Below, in pieces: positions 18,175 through 27,519 of a stretch of DNA of 64,000 bases; within the stretch, counting starts at the first letter, position 1; every line of letters begins with the position of its first letter. The notes beneath the pieces are model-generated. The model was not told the DNA's origin, made no database searches, and was given only the letters and a program-made list of their open reading frames with translations. The DNA comes from Roseovarius arcticus. GTDB taxonomy: Bacteria; Pseudomonadota; Alphaproteobacteria; Rhodobacterales; Rhodobacteraceae. Made by a program: the position numbers and the translations under genes. The stretch is from assembly GCF_006125015.1 (NCBI RefSeq), contig NZ_SZZN01000001.1, forward strand, positions 2,976,001-3,040,000, written 5' to 3'.

Positions 18175-18909
18175 TCAGCCGTATCGCTGCACGAAGTTGC
18201 GCAGGATTTTCTGGGGCGCATGCACATCTGCCGCGCGGCACATGGCGACCAGATCCAACGCCTCTTCTGGGGGGAAATAGCCGTGGTTCTTGTAGGTCTC
18301 AATCCGCTGCTCGAAGTCCGCGCCATCGGCCTCTGGATGGAACTGCGTGGCATAGACATTGGATTTATATCGCACCATCTGGAATGGGCAGTTGGGCGCG
18401 GACACCAGATGCTCGCATCCGTCCGGCAATGCCTCCAGCGCCTCTTTATGGCCGACAAACGCGTCAAAGCTGTCTGGCAGGTCTGCCAGCAAGGCGTCGG
18501 TTCGGCCTGCCTGCGTTACTGTGCAACTCGCCGTGCCGACCGGCTCGCCATAGTGGCCCTTACCGACGGGCGCGCCCAGATGCTGGCCTAGAATGCCGAT
18601 GCCGTAGCAGCAGCCAAGAAAGGGAATGTCGCCCTCCGTCACGCGCGGCATCAGCGACATAACAGCGGCCTCGATACGCGCATGTTCGGGGGATTTATCC
18701 TCAGGCGCGTCGCTGACGCAGCCCGGCCCGCCCCCGACGATGATGCCCGCATAATTCGCCGGGTTCAAACCATCTGGTAGCGCCTCGGCGTCCAGCCGGA
18801 TGCGATGCGCGCGGGCAGGCTCTAGCCCGCTTTTGCCCAGAAAGGCGGCGAATTCGGCGTCAGACGCGTCCCGTTCGGGGCGAAGTTGCAGGATCAGGAA
18901 CCGGCTCAA
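18175..18909 (-). CDS. Class I glutamine amidotransferase-like protein
   Basis: Protein of 244 residues with the GATase1 fold of GMP synthase-like stand-alone proteins. The nucleophile elbow is FLGCCYGIG (C101 as nucleophile), the histidine lies in ATQFHPEADG. It resembles the family of GMP synthase-like amidotransferases that may hydrolyse gamma-glutamyl compounds. Start overlaps the polA stop by 4 bases, so it is co-translated with polA. Function of this class is not established. Confidence 0.87.
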   Translation of the reverse strand: MSRFLILQLRPERDASDAEFAAFLGKSGLEPARAHRIRLDAEALPDGLNPANYAGIIVGGGPGCVSDAPEDKSPEHARIEAAVMSLMPRVTEGDIPFLGCCYGIGILGQHLGAPVGKGHYGEPVGTASCTVTQAGRTDALLADLPDSFDAFVGHKEALEALPDGCEHLVSAPNCPFQMVRYKSNVYATQFHPEADGADFEQRIETYKNHGYFPPEEALDLVAMCRAADVHAPQKILRNFVQRYG

Positions 18910-21701
18910 TGCGCCTTGGCCCAGTTGGCCCCCTGCCCGGCGTCGACCGTCAGCGGCACAGACAGCTTGACCACCGGCTCGGCGGCGCCCTCCATCACGT
19001 CGCGGGCAGCCTTGATGACGGCGTCCACGGCGCCCTCGTCCACTTCAAAGAGCAGCTCGTCATGCACCTGCAGCAGCATCTTGCACGGTAGCCCCTCAAT
19101 GGCGTCCGGCATGCGGATCATCGCGCGGCGGATCACATCTGCGGCGGTGCCTTGGATCGGCGCGTTGATCGCGGCGCGTTTGGCAAATCCGGCACGTGGC
19201 CCCTTGGCGCCAATCTCTGGCGTGTGGATCTTGCGGCCGAACAGCGTCTCTACATGGCCATGCTTTTTCGCAAACTCCACGGTGTCGTCCATGTAGGCGC
19301 GAATGCCCGGAAACCGCTCAAAATACCGGTCGATAAAGCCCTGCGCCTCGCTACGAGGAATGCGCAGATTTCGCGCCAGGCCAAAGCCGGAAATGCCGTA
19401 GATCACGCCAAAGTTGATCGCTTTGGCCTGGCGGCGGATGTCGGGGGTCATATCCTCCATCGCGACACCGAACATCTCGCTGGCGGTCATGGCGTGGATG
19501 TCTTGCCCGTCGCGAAACGCCTGCTTTAGCGCATCGATCCCGGCCACATGGGCCAAGATCCGCAGCTCAATCTGGCTGTAGTCGAGGCTGACCAGCACCC
19601 GACCCTCCGGCGCAACAAACGCTTCGCGGATGCGCCGCCCTTCTTCGCTGCGCACTGGGATGTTTTGCAAATTTGGGTCCGAGGAGGCAAGCCGCCCGGT
19701 GTTTGCCCCCGCCTGCATATAGGAGGTGTGCACGCGGCCCGTGTCAGGGTCGATGTGGTCCTGCAGCGCGTCGGTATAGGTTGATTTCAGTTTGGATATC
19801 TGGCGCCAATCCAGAACGCGGGCGGGCAATTCGTGCTCGGTTGCCAGATCCTCCAACACGTCGGCGCCGGTCGCGTAGGCGCCCGTCTTGCCCCGCTTGC
19901 CGCCATCCAGGCTCATCTCGTCGAACAAGATCTCACCCAGCTGCTTGGGCGAGCCGACGTTGAACTTGCGCCCTGCCAACTGGTGGATTTCCTCCTCCAG
20001 CGCGGCCATCTTTTGCGCGAACGCACCTGACATGCGGCTGAGGACATTGCGGTCTACCGCGATCCCATTGCGCTCCATATGTGCCAGGACGGGCACCAAC
20101 GGCCGCTCCAACGTCTCGTAAACTCGGGTGACTTGCGCCTTATGAAGCTGCGGTTTCAGCACCGTCCAGAGGCGCAGGGTTATGTCGGCATCCTCGGCGG
20201 CGTACTTCACCGCATCATCCACCGGCACGCGGTCGAATGTGATGGCAGATTTGCCGCCGCCCAGCAACGACTTGATCGGAATGGGTTTATGGTTCAGATA
20301 CCGCTCGCTTAGCGTGTCCATGCCGTGTCCATGAAGGCCCGCGTGCAGGGCATAGGAAATCAGCATCGTATCATCGAAGGGCGCCACCTCTACGCCGTAG
20401 CGGGCCAATACCTTGGCATCGTATTTCATGTTCTGCCCGATCTTGAGGATGCTCGCATCCTCCAGCAGGGGCTTCAACGCATCCAGAACGTCTTGCAGCG
20501 GCAGTTGTCCCTCGGCCAGCGCGGCACTGCCGAACAGATCACCCTGCCCCTCGCCCTTGTGGCCCAGTGGGATGTAGCATGCCTGTCCAGGCTCAACGCA
20601 GAGCGATATGCCAACCAGTTCGGCCTGCATTTCGTTCAGCGACGTCGTCTCGGTATCGACGGCGACATAGCCGCGCGCACGAATGCGGTCGATCCAGACA
20701 CCGAGCGCGGCCATATCCTTGACATGCTCGTACTTGGACGGGTCGATCTCGGGCATTTCAGGCGCACTTGTATCGGGCGCACCCTCGGGCGTGTCGTCAA
20801 TCTCGGGCGCTTCTGCGTCCATCGCGGCGGCAATGCGATTCGTCAGCGTGCGGAATTCCATTTCGGCCAAAAAGCCTAGCAGGACGTCCGCATCGGGATC
20901 GCGCACCTCCAGATCGTCCAACCCGAAATCAAGCGGCGTGGCGCAATCCAGCTGCACCAGTCGGCGCGACAGACGGATCTGGTCCGCGTGGTCGATCAGC
21001 GTCTGGCGCCGCTTGGGCTGCTTTATCTCGCCAGCGCGGGCGAGCAGCGTGTCCAGATCGCCAAACTCGTTGATTAGCAGTGCCGCAGTCTTGATCCCGA
21101 TGCCCGGCGCGCCCGGTATGTTATCGACCGAGTCGCCTGCCAGGGCCTGTACGTCAACGACGCGGTCCGGGCCTACGCCGAACTTCTCCTCGACGCCCTC
21201 AACGTCGATCCGGCGGTTCTTCATCGCGTCCAGCATTTCGACGCCGCCGCCGACTAGCTGCATCATGTCCTTGTCCGAGCTGATGATCGTGACCCGCCCG
21301 CCCGCATCACGCGCCTGCACAGATAGCGTCGCGATAATATCGTCGGCCTCAAACCCCTCGACCTCCTTGCAGGCGATATTAAACGCAAGCGTGGCGCGGC
21401 GCGTCAGCGGGATCTGCGGGCGCAGTTCCTCTGGCATCGCTTCACGGTTGGCCTTGTATTCAGGAAACAGATCATTGCGGAACGTGTGACTGCCCTTGTC
21501 AAAAATCACTGCCACATGCGTCGGCGCATCGGGCCCTGTGTTCCCCTCGACATAGCGTTGCAACATATTGCAAAAGCCGGAGACGGCGCCGATAGGCAGC
21601 CCATCGGATTTGCGCGTCAGCGGCGGCAGCGCGTGATACGCCCGAAAGATAAAGGCAGAGCCGTCGATCAGGTGCAGATGACACCCTTTTCCAAATGACA
21701 T
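18906..21701 (-). CDS. polA: DNA polymerase I
   Basis: Repair and Okazaki-fragment polymerase, 931 residues, full length. The 5'-3' exonuclease domain comes first (HLIDGSAFIFRAYHALPPL, GFEADDIIATL). The 3'-5' exonuclease region keeps its catalytic pair in VAVDTETTSL, so proofreading is probably active. The polymerase domain has motif A DYSQIELRILAHVAG, the O helix RRQAKAINFGVIYG and motif C LQVHDELLFEV. A strong ribosome-binding site AGGAGG sits 7 bases before the ATG. Followed with a 4-base overlap by the amidotransferase gene. Confidence 0.97.
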   Translation of the reverse strand: MSFGKGCHLHLIDGSAFIFRAYHALPPLTRKSDGLPIGAVSGFCNMLQRYVEGNTGPDAPTHVAVIFDKGSHTFRNDLFPEYKANREAMPEELRPQIPLTRRATLAFNIACKEVEGFEADDIIATLSVQARDAGGRVTIISSDKDMMQLVGGGVEMLDAMKNRRIDVEGVEEKFGVGPDRVVDVQALAGDSVDNIPGAPGIGIKTAALLINEFGDLDTLLARAGEIKQPKRRQTLIDHADQIRLSRRLVQLDCATPLDFGLDDLEVRDPDADVLLGFLAEMEFRTLTNRIAAAMDAEAPEIDDTPEGAPDTSAPEMPEIDPSKYEHVKDMAALGVWIDRIRARGYVAVDTETTSLNEMQAELVGISLCVEPGQACYIPLGHKGEGQGDLFGSAALAEGQLPLQDVLDALKPLLEDASILKIGQNMKYDAKVLARYGVEVAPFDDTMLISYALHAGLHGHGMDTLSERYLNHKPIPIKSLLGGGKSAITFDRVPVDDAVKYAAEDADITLRLWTVLKPQLHKAQVTRVYETLERPLVPVLAHMERNGIAVDRNVLSRMSGAFAQKMAALEEEIHQLAGRKFNVGSPKQLGEILFDEMSLDGGKRGKTGAYATGADVLEDLATEHELPARVLDWRQISKLKSTYTDALQDHIDPDTGRVHTSYMQAGANTGRLASSDPNLQNIPVRSEEGRRIREAFVAPEGRVLVSLDYSQIELRILAHVAGIDALKQAFRDGQDIHAMTASEMFGVAMEDMTPDIRRQAKAINFGVIYGISGFGLARNLRIPRSEAQGFIDRYFERFPGIRAYMDDTVEFAKKHGHVETLFGRKIHTPEIGAKGPRAGFAKRAAINAPIQGTAADVIRRAMIRMPDAIEGLPCKMLLQVHDELLFEVDEGAVDAVIKAARDVMEGAAEPVVKLSVPLTVDAGQGANWAKAH

Positions 21702-21789
21702 GGGCTTGCCTCCTACGACGTGGCTTCAGTGTTTTTCTTGGTCTAAGTACCTAGATCCTGACCGCACAGGCAGTGCGGCGGTGGGCGGG

Positions 21790-21969
21790 CTAGACCTTGC
21801 CCACGTAATCGCGGTGAATCATCTTGCAGTCGCAATAGGGGCACTCGACCCAGCCGCGACCGACCGGAATCTGTAGCCAGACGCGTGGATGGCCCGATGC
21901 TGGACCGTTGCCGTCGCAGGCAATGCGGTAGTCGTCGACAATCCGCGTTTCGGGCGCTTTGGTCACCAT
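21790..21969 (-). CDS. Zinc-finger (zf-CHCC) domain protein
   Basis: Protein of 59 residues with a zinc-ligand set: C18, H27, C43 and C46 (VECPYCDCKM). This is the NDUFS6/zf-CHCC family, which in mitochondria is a complex I subunit; bacterial members are small conserved proteins common in alphaproteobacteria. I chose ATG 21969 because the frame upstream is not conserved and overlaps the divergent ABC gene. Confidence 0.86.
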   Translation of the reverse strand: MVTKAPETRIVDDYRIACDGNGPASGHPRVWLQIPVGRGWVECPYCDCKMIHRDYVGKV

Positions 21970-22045
21970 CTGGGCGTTTCCTTTTGGCTGCTCTTCCACT
22001 ACGCCCTCGTTTATGATGGAACGGCACGGCAGGGGCAAGGGCACC

Positions 22046-22975
22046 ATGGCAGCGAATGCAATCGAAATACGCGGCCTGCGCAAGACATATCGCGGGGCCA
22101 AGGGTGCCCCCGAAAAAGAGGCGCTGAAGGGCATTGATCTGGATATTCCAGCGGGCTCGGTATTTGGCCTGCTTGGCCCTAATGGCGCTGGTAAATCGAC
22201 ACTGATCAATATCCTCGCCGGGTTGGTTGTGAAAACCGCCGGTAACGTCCGAATCTGGGGGTTCGATCAGGACGTGAACCCGCGCCAGAGCCGTGCGGCA
22301 ATCGGCGTCATGCCCCAAGAGCTGAACCTGGATCCATTCTTTACCCCGCGCGCCGCGCTGGAGGTGCAGGCGGGCCTCTACGGCGTGCCAAAATCGCAGC
22401 GTCGCAGCGACGAAATCCTCGCGCTGGTTGGCCTTGAGGACAAGGCGCACGCCTATGCGCGCACCCTGTCCGGCGGGATGCGCCGCCGCCTACTGTTGGC
22501 CAAGGCGCTGGTGCACACGCCCCATATTCTGGTGCTGGACGAACCGACGGCAGGCGTCGACATCGAGTTGCGCCAGATGCTGTGGGAAAACATTCGGCAG
22601 TTGAACGCAGGTGGCATGACGATCATCCTGACCACGCATTATTTGGAAGAGGCCGAGGAGATGTGCGACGAAATCGCAATCATTAACCACGGCGATTTAG
22701 TTGCGCGCGACAGCACCGCGAACCTTTTGGCGCAGCTGGACACGCGCAGCATGGTCATCATCCCCGATGGCGAAGTAACCGCACTACCGCAAGCGCGCGG
22801 AATTGACGTGACGCGCCGCGAGGGCGGCGCGCTGGCGTTCAGCTATAGCGCGGGCAAGACAAGCGCCGAGGAGGTGCTGGCCGCCGTCCGTGATGCCGGT
22901 ATCCGCATCCGCGACGTGCGCACCGAGCAGGCAGATTTGCAGGACGTTTTCTTAAACCTGACGCGCAGCCGCTAA
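22046..22975 (+). CDS. ABC transporter ATP-binding protein (orphan)
   Basis: ATPase of an ABC-2 type transporter, about 309 residues. Walker A GLLGPNGAGKST, signature LSGGMRRRLLLAKAL and Walker B ILVLDEPTAGVD are all present, with a C-terminal extension of about 80 residues typical of the DrrA/CcmA-like branch. I chose ATG 22046, after AAGGG; ATG 22013 or 22016 is possible. No permease gene lies next to it: the neighbour downstream is on the other strand, 6 bases away. Its membrane partner must be elsewhere. Confidence 0.88.
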   Translation: MAANAIEIRGLRKTYRGAKGAPEKEALKGIDLDIPAGSVFGLLGPNGAGKSTLINILAGLVVKTAGNVRIWGFDQDVNPRQSRAAIGVMPQELNLDPFFTPRAALEVQAGLYGVPKSQRRSDEILALVGLEDKAHAYARTLSGGMRRRLLLAKALVHTPHILVLDEPTAGVDIELRQMLWENIRQLNAGGMTIILTTHYLEEAEEMCDEIAIINHGDLVARDSTANLLAQLDTRSMVIIPDGEVTALPQARGIDVTRREGGALAFSYSAGKTSAEEVLAAVRDAGIRIRDVRTEQADLQDVFLNLTRSR

Positions 22976-22981
22976 TACAGC

Positions 22982-23347
22982 TTAGCACGGCAGCGACGGG
23001 GCGTTGCGCCCTTCAGGGCCGGAATACGCCCGCTCAACCCGCGCGATGCGCAACTCGTAATGGGTATACCAGCGTTCGATCCCGTATTTCTGGGCTGCCA
23101 GATGCTGCGCCTCGGCCTTCCAAGCTGCGATGCTGGCCTCATCGCGCCAATACGACACGGTGATGCCAAGGCGGTCCGCGCCGCGCGCGCTCTCAGCGCC
23201 CAGACAGCCGGGCTGCTTTAGCGCCAGCGCAAACATGGCATCGCCCATCGCGGCATATCCTGCATCATTCTCACCCAGCAGGCTGGTAAAGATCACAGCA
23301 TAATAGGGCGGCGCCGGCGTCTGGGCAAAAGGACCGGGCGCGCTCAC
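22982..23347 (-). CDS. Antibiotic biosynthesis monooxygenase (ABM) domain protein
   Basis: Small protein of 121 residues with the ABM ferredoxin-like fold: PYYAVIFTSLLGENDAGY, later GITVSYWRDEASIAAWKAEAQH, which is the conserved strand-helix block. Such proteins include cofactor-free monooxygenases and heme-degrading enzymes, but many have unknown roles. Its start overlaps the stop of the HIT gene by 4 bases, so the two are co-translated. Confidence 0.86.
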   Translation of the reverse strand: MSAPGPFAQTPAPPYYAVIFTSLLGENDAGYAAMGDAMFALALKQPGCLGAESARGADRLGITVSYWRDEASIAAWKAEAQHLAAQKYGIERWYTHYELRIARVERAYSGPEGRNAPSLPC

Positions 23348-23724
23348 CCCTTGGCCAGCAGCGCACCTAATGGGCGACCGCCGAGCACATGCATATGCAG
23401 ATGTGGCACCTCTTGCGAGCCATGAGGTCCCGCATTGGAAATCACGCGGAAACCACCCGCTGCGTCAGCGCCATGCAGGCCAGTTATGCGGCACACTTCA
23501 GCGATGGCGCGGGTGAAATCCGCGATCTCCGCATCGCTCGCCTCAGCGGCGAAGTGGTCGTAGGATACATAGGCACCCTTGGGGATCACCAGCACATGTA
23601 CTGGCGCCTGCGGCGTTATATCCTTGAACGCGAGGCAATGCGGCGTCTCCAGCACGGTATCGTTGGGGATCTCGCCGCGCAGGATCTTGGCAAAGATATT
23701 CTGGTCGTCGTAGTCAAAAGCCAT
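23344..23724 (-). CDS. HIT family protein
   Basis: Histidine-triad nucleotide-binding protein of 126 residues, a hydrolase of purine phosphoramidates or dinucleoside polyphosphates. The opening FAKILRGEIPNDTVLE and the triad HLHMHVLGG near 112-120 are typical of HINT proteins. It lies 9 bases after the glycosyltransferase gene and overlaps the ABM gene. Confidence 0.93.
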   Translation of the reverse strand: MAFDYDDQNIFAKILRGEIPNDTVLETPHCLAFKDITPQAPVHVLVIPKGAYVSYDHFAAEASDAEIADFTRAIAEVCRITGLHGADAAGGFRVISNAGPHGSQEVPHLHMHVLGGRPLGALLAKG

Positions 23725-23733
23725 GATGCGTCC

Positions 23734-25311
23734 TTAGTCTGCAAATAGATGATCGGTGCGCGCGATGCCCAGCGCCTGATCATGCGTAATGCTCAGGAAT
23801 TTCGAGATTGGCACAGCATTGTCTTCGTCGCTGGCGTTCTGCTGCATGATATAATGATGCTCGAACCCGGCATCGCGAATTTTGTCGCTCTCATACGTCG
23901 TCTCGCCGCGGATTGTGGGCAAAAGCCGCTCTAGCGTTTCTGCGGACGTCTGCTCGCCCGCCAAGCCGACGCGCATGGAGTGGCCGATCAGATAGTCATC
24001 GGTGAACACGCATTGAATTTCGAGCAGGCGGGTGACCGAACGGTCGCCGCAGAAATCCTCTAGTAGGTCCAGATTGCCGGGGTCCATGCACACGATCATG
24101 CGGTCGGTGTCATGATAGTCGAATAGCATCCGCATCAGCGCGCGGCGGTGGCGTGTCCGCTTGGCAAGTGTCGCCTGAATGCCGCCTAGATCAGGCAATG
24201 CGGTGCCTTCCTCGTTAAACAGATACTCAGTTGCCGGCACATTCGTGACTTGCTTGATCTGGTTCAGCAACCGCTTGGCCACGTGCCATTTTTTGCACAC
24301 GACGATCATCAACTCGCGGTGGCGCCCCAGCGTGCTCTCTGCCTCCCAAAAGCGGCTGGCAAAGCGGCGGCCAATCCGGCCTCGGCCGGTCAAAAACTTA
24401 AAGAGGCTGCGGCCCTCGTCCGAAATTTTGAACTCAGCCCGGTCGTCGGCATAGAGTGCCGCCAGACGTGCCTTCAGGTCAGTCGCCTCAGCGCTGATTT
24501 TGCGCGCAAAAAGGAAGTCCTGCCCCAACAAAAGGTCATAGTGATCGTTATAAAAAGTCTGCGGCATACCGTAATCGGTGAACATCAAAAAGGTCAGCGT
24601 GCGCGCGCGGATCTCAGCCTCGGGCACGATGTGGCGCACCAGCGTCTGAAAGAAAGTCTCGTCCGGAATCCAAGTGGTGCGGAAGAATCGCATGACGTCA
24701 CGCCGCTGGCGCGTGAAATCAAGGATCCACTCGATGGTTCGGCGGCGCAGGCACCACCACTGACTGCCGATTTGAACCTGAATGTCGCGGGGAATGTCGC
24801 GACTAAGACCCAAGCGCCGCTGCAGCGCAAAGGATGTCTCGAACAGCCACTTGTGCTTGCGCTCATTAAAGAAGTGGCGATAGATCAACCGCTCCTCCTT
24901 CATGCCGGTCTTGATCCAGTCGCTTTCGAAATAATCAAAGCTCTCGATATAGTCCGCATCTTCGGCGTCGAGGAAATCATGCGCATAGCGGGCCGATTTG
25001 ATCGCGGCACAATCGCCCGACAGCATATAAAAATGCGTAGCTCGCGGAAAGGCGCGCACCGCCGCCTCGACTGCCAGTAGCGTGGCCTGCACCAGGCTCC
25101 ACTCGCCCCAGCCACACTTGACCCGCTTGCGCGCGAAACAGACGTTCGGGTTGCCAGCCAGCGCCGCCTTGATCTGTTTGAAATGCTCGGGCTTGGCGCG
25201 GCCATCGAAATGTATCGAAATACAATCGCCCACAGCGGTCAACAACTCGGCCTGCGCGATAACGGCCTCCGGGTCCTTGTGGCACAAAAGTATGTAGGCA
25301 ATTTTCGCCAT
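23734..25311 (-). CDS. Beta-1,6-N-acetylglucosaminyltransferase-like protein with DUF5928 domain
   Basis: Protein of 525 residues. The N-terminal part (about 1-270) resembles core-2/I-branching glycosyltransferases (AKIAYILLCHKDPEAVI, FYMLSGDCAAIKS, WIPDETFFQTL). The C-terminal part (about 285-525) matches the DUF5928 domain of Rhodobacterales. No signal or transmembrane segment is seen, so it is likely cytoplasmic and works on a cell-surface sugar polymer. It faces away from a sulfotransferase gene with about 150 bases between; both may modify the same polysaccharide, which is inference from position. Confidence 0.85.
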   Translation of the reverse strand: MAKIAYILLCHKDPEAVIAQAELLTAVGDCISIHFDGRAKPEHFKQIKAALAGNPNVCFARKRVKCGWGEWSLVQATLLAVEAAVRAFPRATHFYMLSGDCAAIKSARYAHDFLDAEDADYIESFDYFESDWIKTGMKEERLIYRHFFNERKHKWLFETSFALQRRLGLSRDIPRDIQVQIGSQWWCLRRRTIEWILDFTRQRRDVMRFFRTTWIPDETFFQTLVRHIVPEAEIRARTLTFLMFTDYGMPQTFYNDHYDLLLGQDFLFARKISAEATDLKARLAALYADDRAEFKISDEGRSLFKFLTGRGRIGRRFASRFWEAESTLGRHRELMIVVCKKWHVAKRLLNQIKQVTNVPATEYLFNEEGTALPDLGGIQATLAKRTRHRRALMRMLFDYHDTDRMIVCMDPGNLDLLEDFCGDRSVTRLLEIQCVFTDDYLIGHSMRVGLAGEQTSAETLERLLPTIRGETTYESDKIRDAGFEHHYIMQQNASDEDNAVPISKFLSITHDQALGIARTDHLFAD

Positions 25312-25459
25312 ATGGGAAACAGACTACCCCTTGTTCTGCCGATTGTTTACCGTAATAATCATGAATACCTGCCGTGGAAACCGTAATAATCCTGTTTTAT
25401 CATGGCAAATAACAATAAGTCCTCAACGGGACACCAGAGGTAAGGCAAGGACCACGAAC

Positions 25460-26278
25460 ATGGGGTTTCCCGGCACTTGGATGACCGAGAGCGAAAGCGT
25501 CGTGTACCGCGTGGTGCCGAAATGCGCCTGCTCGACCATTGGGCAGATCATGTACTATTCCGATCATGGCGCCTTTTTCGACGGTGATATCCATGACGCC
25601 AAAGGCGGGATGCACAAGTGGGCTCTGGATGACAGCCAAGCGCTGATTTCGGCCAACGTCAAGGCACACCAATCCTACGCCTTTACCTGCGTGCGCAATC
25701 CCTACACCCGGATCCTCTCCAGCTTTTTCGACAAAATTTGCGGCATCCAGCGCAACGGCAAACGCTACCGGGGCAAGCTGGTGCCGCTGCTTGTGCAGAA
25801 ATACGGGATTGAGGTCGGCGGTGACGACGGCAAACAGGAGTTTGACCAAATTGCCAGTTTCCGGCGATTTTTGCTATTCGCGCGCGACACCATCCGCTGG
25901 CGCCGCCCGATGGAGCCTGACATCCACTGGTCAGCAATGTCGGGCCATGTCAGCACGTATATCGTCAACGGCGGCACGTATGATCGCATCTTTTGGACTG
26001 AGGCATTCAACGACGGGATGCAGGACGTGCTGAACGCGATCCAGACGCCACACAAGGTCGATCTGGCCGCGATCCCCCGCTTTAACGAGAGCGAGGGGCA
26101 CGGCCCCAAACGCGCGCACCCGGTCGAGGATTACTTCGACGATCTGTCGATGCATCTGGTCTATGAGATCTACAAGGCGGATTTCGAGCTGTTCAAATAC
26201 GACTTTGCGGACCCGTCGAACAAGATGCCGATCGGCGAGATCGACTTGGACGAGGTTCATGCCAAGCTGGGTGAATGA
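25460..26278 (+). CDS. Family 2 sulfotransferase
   Basis: Sulfotransferase of 272 residues that would move a sulfo group from PAPS to a carbohydrate. The phosphosulfate-binding loop is PKCACSTI near 20-27, and the 3'-phosphate motif is in FTCVRNPYTRILSSF. I chose ATG 25460, which has AAGGA 8 bases upstream; the frame upstream is not conserved. Divergent from the DUF5928 glycosyltransferase gene. Confidence 0.86.
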   Translation: MGFPGTWMTESESVVYRVVPKCACSTIGQIMYYSDHGAFFDGDIHDAKGGMHKWALDDSQALISANVKAHQSYAFTCVRNPYTRILSSFFDKICGIQRNGKRYRGKLVPLLVQKYGIEVGGDDGKQEFDQIASFRRFLLFARDTIRWRRPMEPDIHWSAMSGHVSTYIVNGGTYDRIFWTEAFNDGMQDVLNAIQTPHKVDLAAIPRFNESEGHGPKRAHPVEDYFDDLSMHLVYEIYKADFELFKYDFADPSNKMPIGEIDLDEVHAKLGE

Positions 26279-26532
26279 CCTTAGTCGGGGCGCGTTCTGG
26301 CTGTGAGGGATTTAGGTTCTATCATCCCTAAATACGCTAACTTTTTCTTAACTATGATCTGCCAAATTCAGTGGCACGGTACAGGCTGATCGGCTGGTGC
26401 CCCTCCAAAGAAAAGCCGCGCCCCGGCCCCGGTTTGCATCGCGATCACTGCGACCGATACCGGAAAAGGGGCGCGCGCCCTCTGCGCTTATTCTTGGGAG
26501 AGATACCTAAATCTCATAACCTGCATAGCAGA
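26279..26532. other. Non-coding stretch between sulfotransferase and PfkB kinase genes
   Basis: I see no gene here. A small inverted repeat (ATTTAGG at 26310-26316, CCTAAAT at 26327-26333) followed by a TTTTTCTT tract near 26341 could end the sulfotransferase transcript, but the stem is short. Confidence 0.35.
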
Positions 26533-27519
26533 TTAAATCAGCCCTTCGGCCGCAAATAGCGCCTTCACGTCCGTCTCCGGCCGCGCGCCGTAATGCGAGA
26601 TGACTTCAGCCGCCGCGATACAGCCCATACGTCCAGCCACGTCCAGTTGCGCACCATTGGCGAGGCCATAAAGGAATCCTGCGGCAAACTGGTCGCCTGC
26701 CCCGGTCGTGTCGACAGGCGCGATGCGCGTCACGGGCACGTCTACGCGTTCATTCCCTCGCCGGATGATCACACCCGCGCCCGAGCGGGTGCAAACCACA
26801 AGGCCAGTATCTTGCGCGGCGCGGTCCAGCACGGCGTCCAGATCCTCCGTCTCGTAGAGAGACGTCCATTCATGTTCGTTCCCGATCACGTAGTCGAGGC
26901 CGCCAATCAACCCAAGAAAATCGGCGCGGTGGCGATCAACGCAGAACGGATCACTCAGCGAGATGCCCGCCATGCCGCCCGCAGTCCTGCACGCCTCGGC
27001 GGCGGTGCCAAAGGCGAATTTGCCTTGCGGTTTATCAAAAAGGTATCCCTCCAACAGCAGCAAATCGGTGCCGACCACGGCACTCTCCGGGATGTCCTCG
27101 GGGCCCAAATCTGTCGAAATGCCCAAATAGGTATTCATCGACCGCTCGCCGTCGGGCGAGACGAAAATCATGCAGCGCGAGGTGGGCGTGCCCTGCCCCG
27201 CCACGGGCGCATTGACGAAATCAGTGCCTACGTGCGTCATATCACCGGCGTAGGCGCGGCCCAGCACGTCGTCGCGCACGCGCCCGACAAAGCCAGTCGT
27301 CAACCCCAGCGCGCCGAGACCAGCGATTGTGTTGGCGACGGATCCGCCGGCCATCTGCACGCGATTTTCCATCGCGTCATACAAGGCCGCGCCGCGCGCC
27401 TCGTCGGTTAATTGCATCACGCCTTTTTCGATGCCCATACGCTTTAGAAACGCGTCATCGCTGCGGCAGATCACATCGACCACGGCATTGCCGATGCCGA
27501 CTGCTTGGTATTTCTTCAT
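26533..27519 (-). CDS. PfkB family carbohydrate or adenosine kinase
   Basis: Ribokinase-fold kinase of 328 residues. Motifs seen: GNAVVDVICR at the N terminus, GGSVANTIAGLGALG, and the anion hole/catalytic base DTTGAGDQFAAGFL. The alphaproteobacterial branch with this opening is usually annotated adenosine kinase, but substrate specificity cannot be decided here. I chose ATG 27519; it overlaps the nth stop by 4 bases, so it is co-translated with nth. Confidence 0.9.
   Translation of the reverse strand: MKKYQAVGIGNAVVDVICRSDDAFLKRMGIEKGVMQLTDEARGAALYDAMENRVQMAGGSVANTIAGLGALGLTTGFVGRVRDDVLGRAYAGDMTHVGTDFVNAPVAGQGTPTSRCMIFVSPDGERSMNTYLGISTDLGPEDIPESAVVGTDLLLLEGYLFDKPQGKFAFGTAAEACRTAGGMAGISLSDPFCVDRHRADFLGLIGGLDYVIGNEHEWTSLYETEDLDAVLDRAAQDTGLVVCTRSGAGVIIRRGNERVDVPVTRIAPVDTTGAGDQFAAGFLYGLANGAQLDVAGRMGCIAAAEVISHYGARPETDVKALFAAEGLI

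Noticed and set aside
20683..21489. Plus-strand frame of 268 codons opposite polA
   Set aside because: Low-complexity Ser/Arg sequence opposite an unmistakable DNA polymerase I gene.
24250..25080. Plus-strand frame of 276 codons opposite the DUF5928 glycosyltransferase
   Set aside because: Shadow of a clear minus-strand gene; no motif and no ribosome-binding site.
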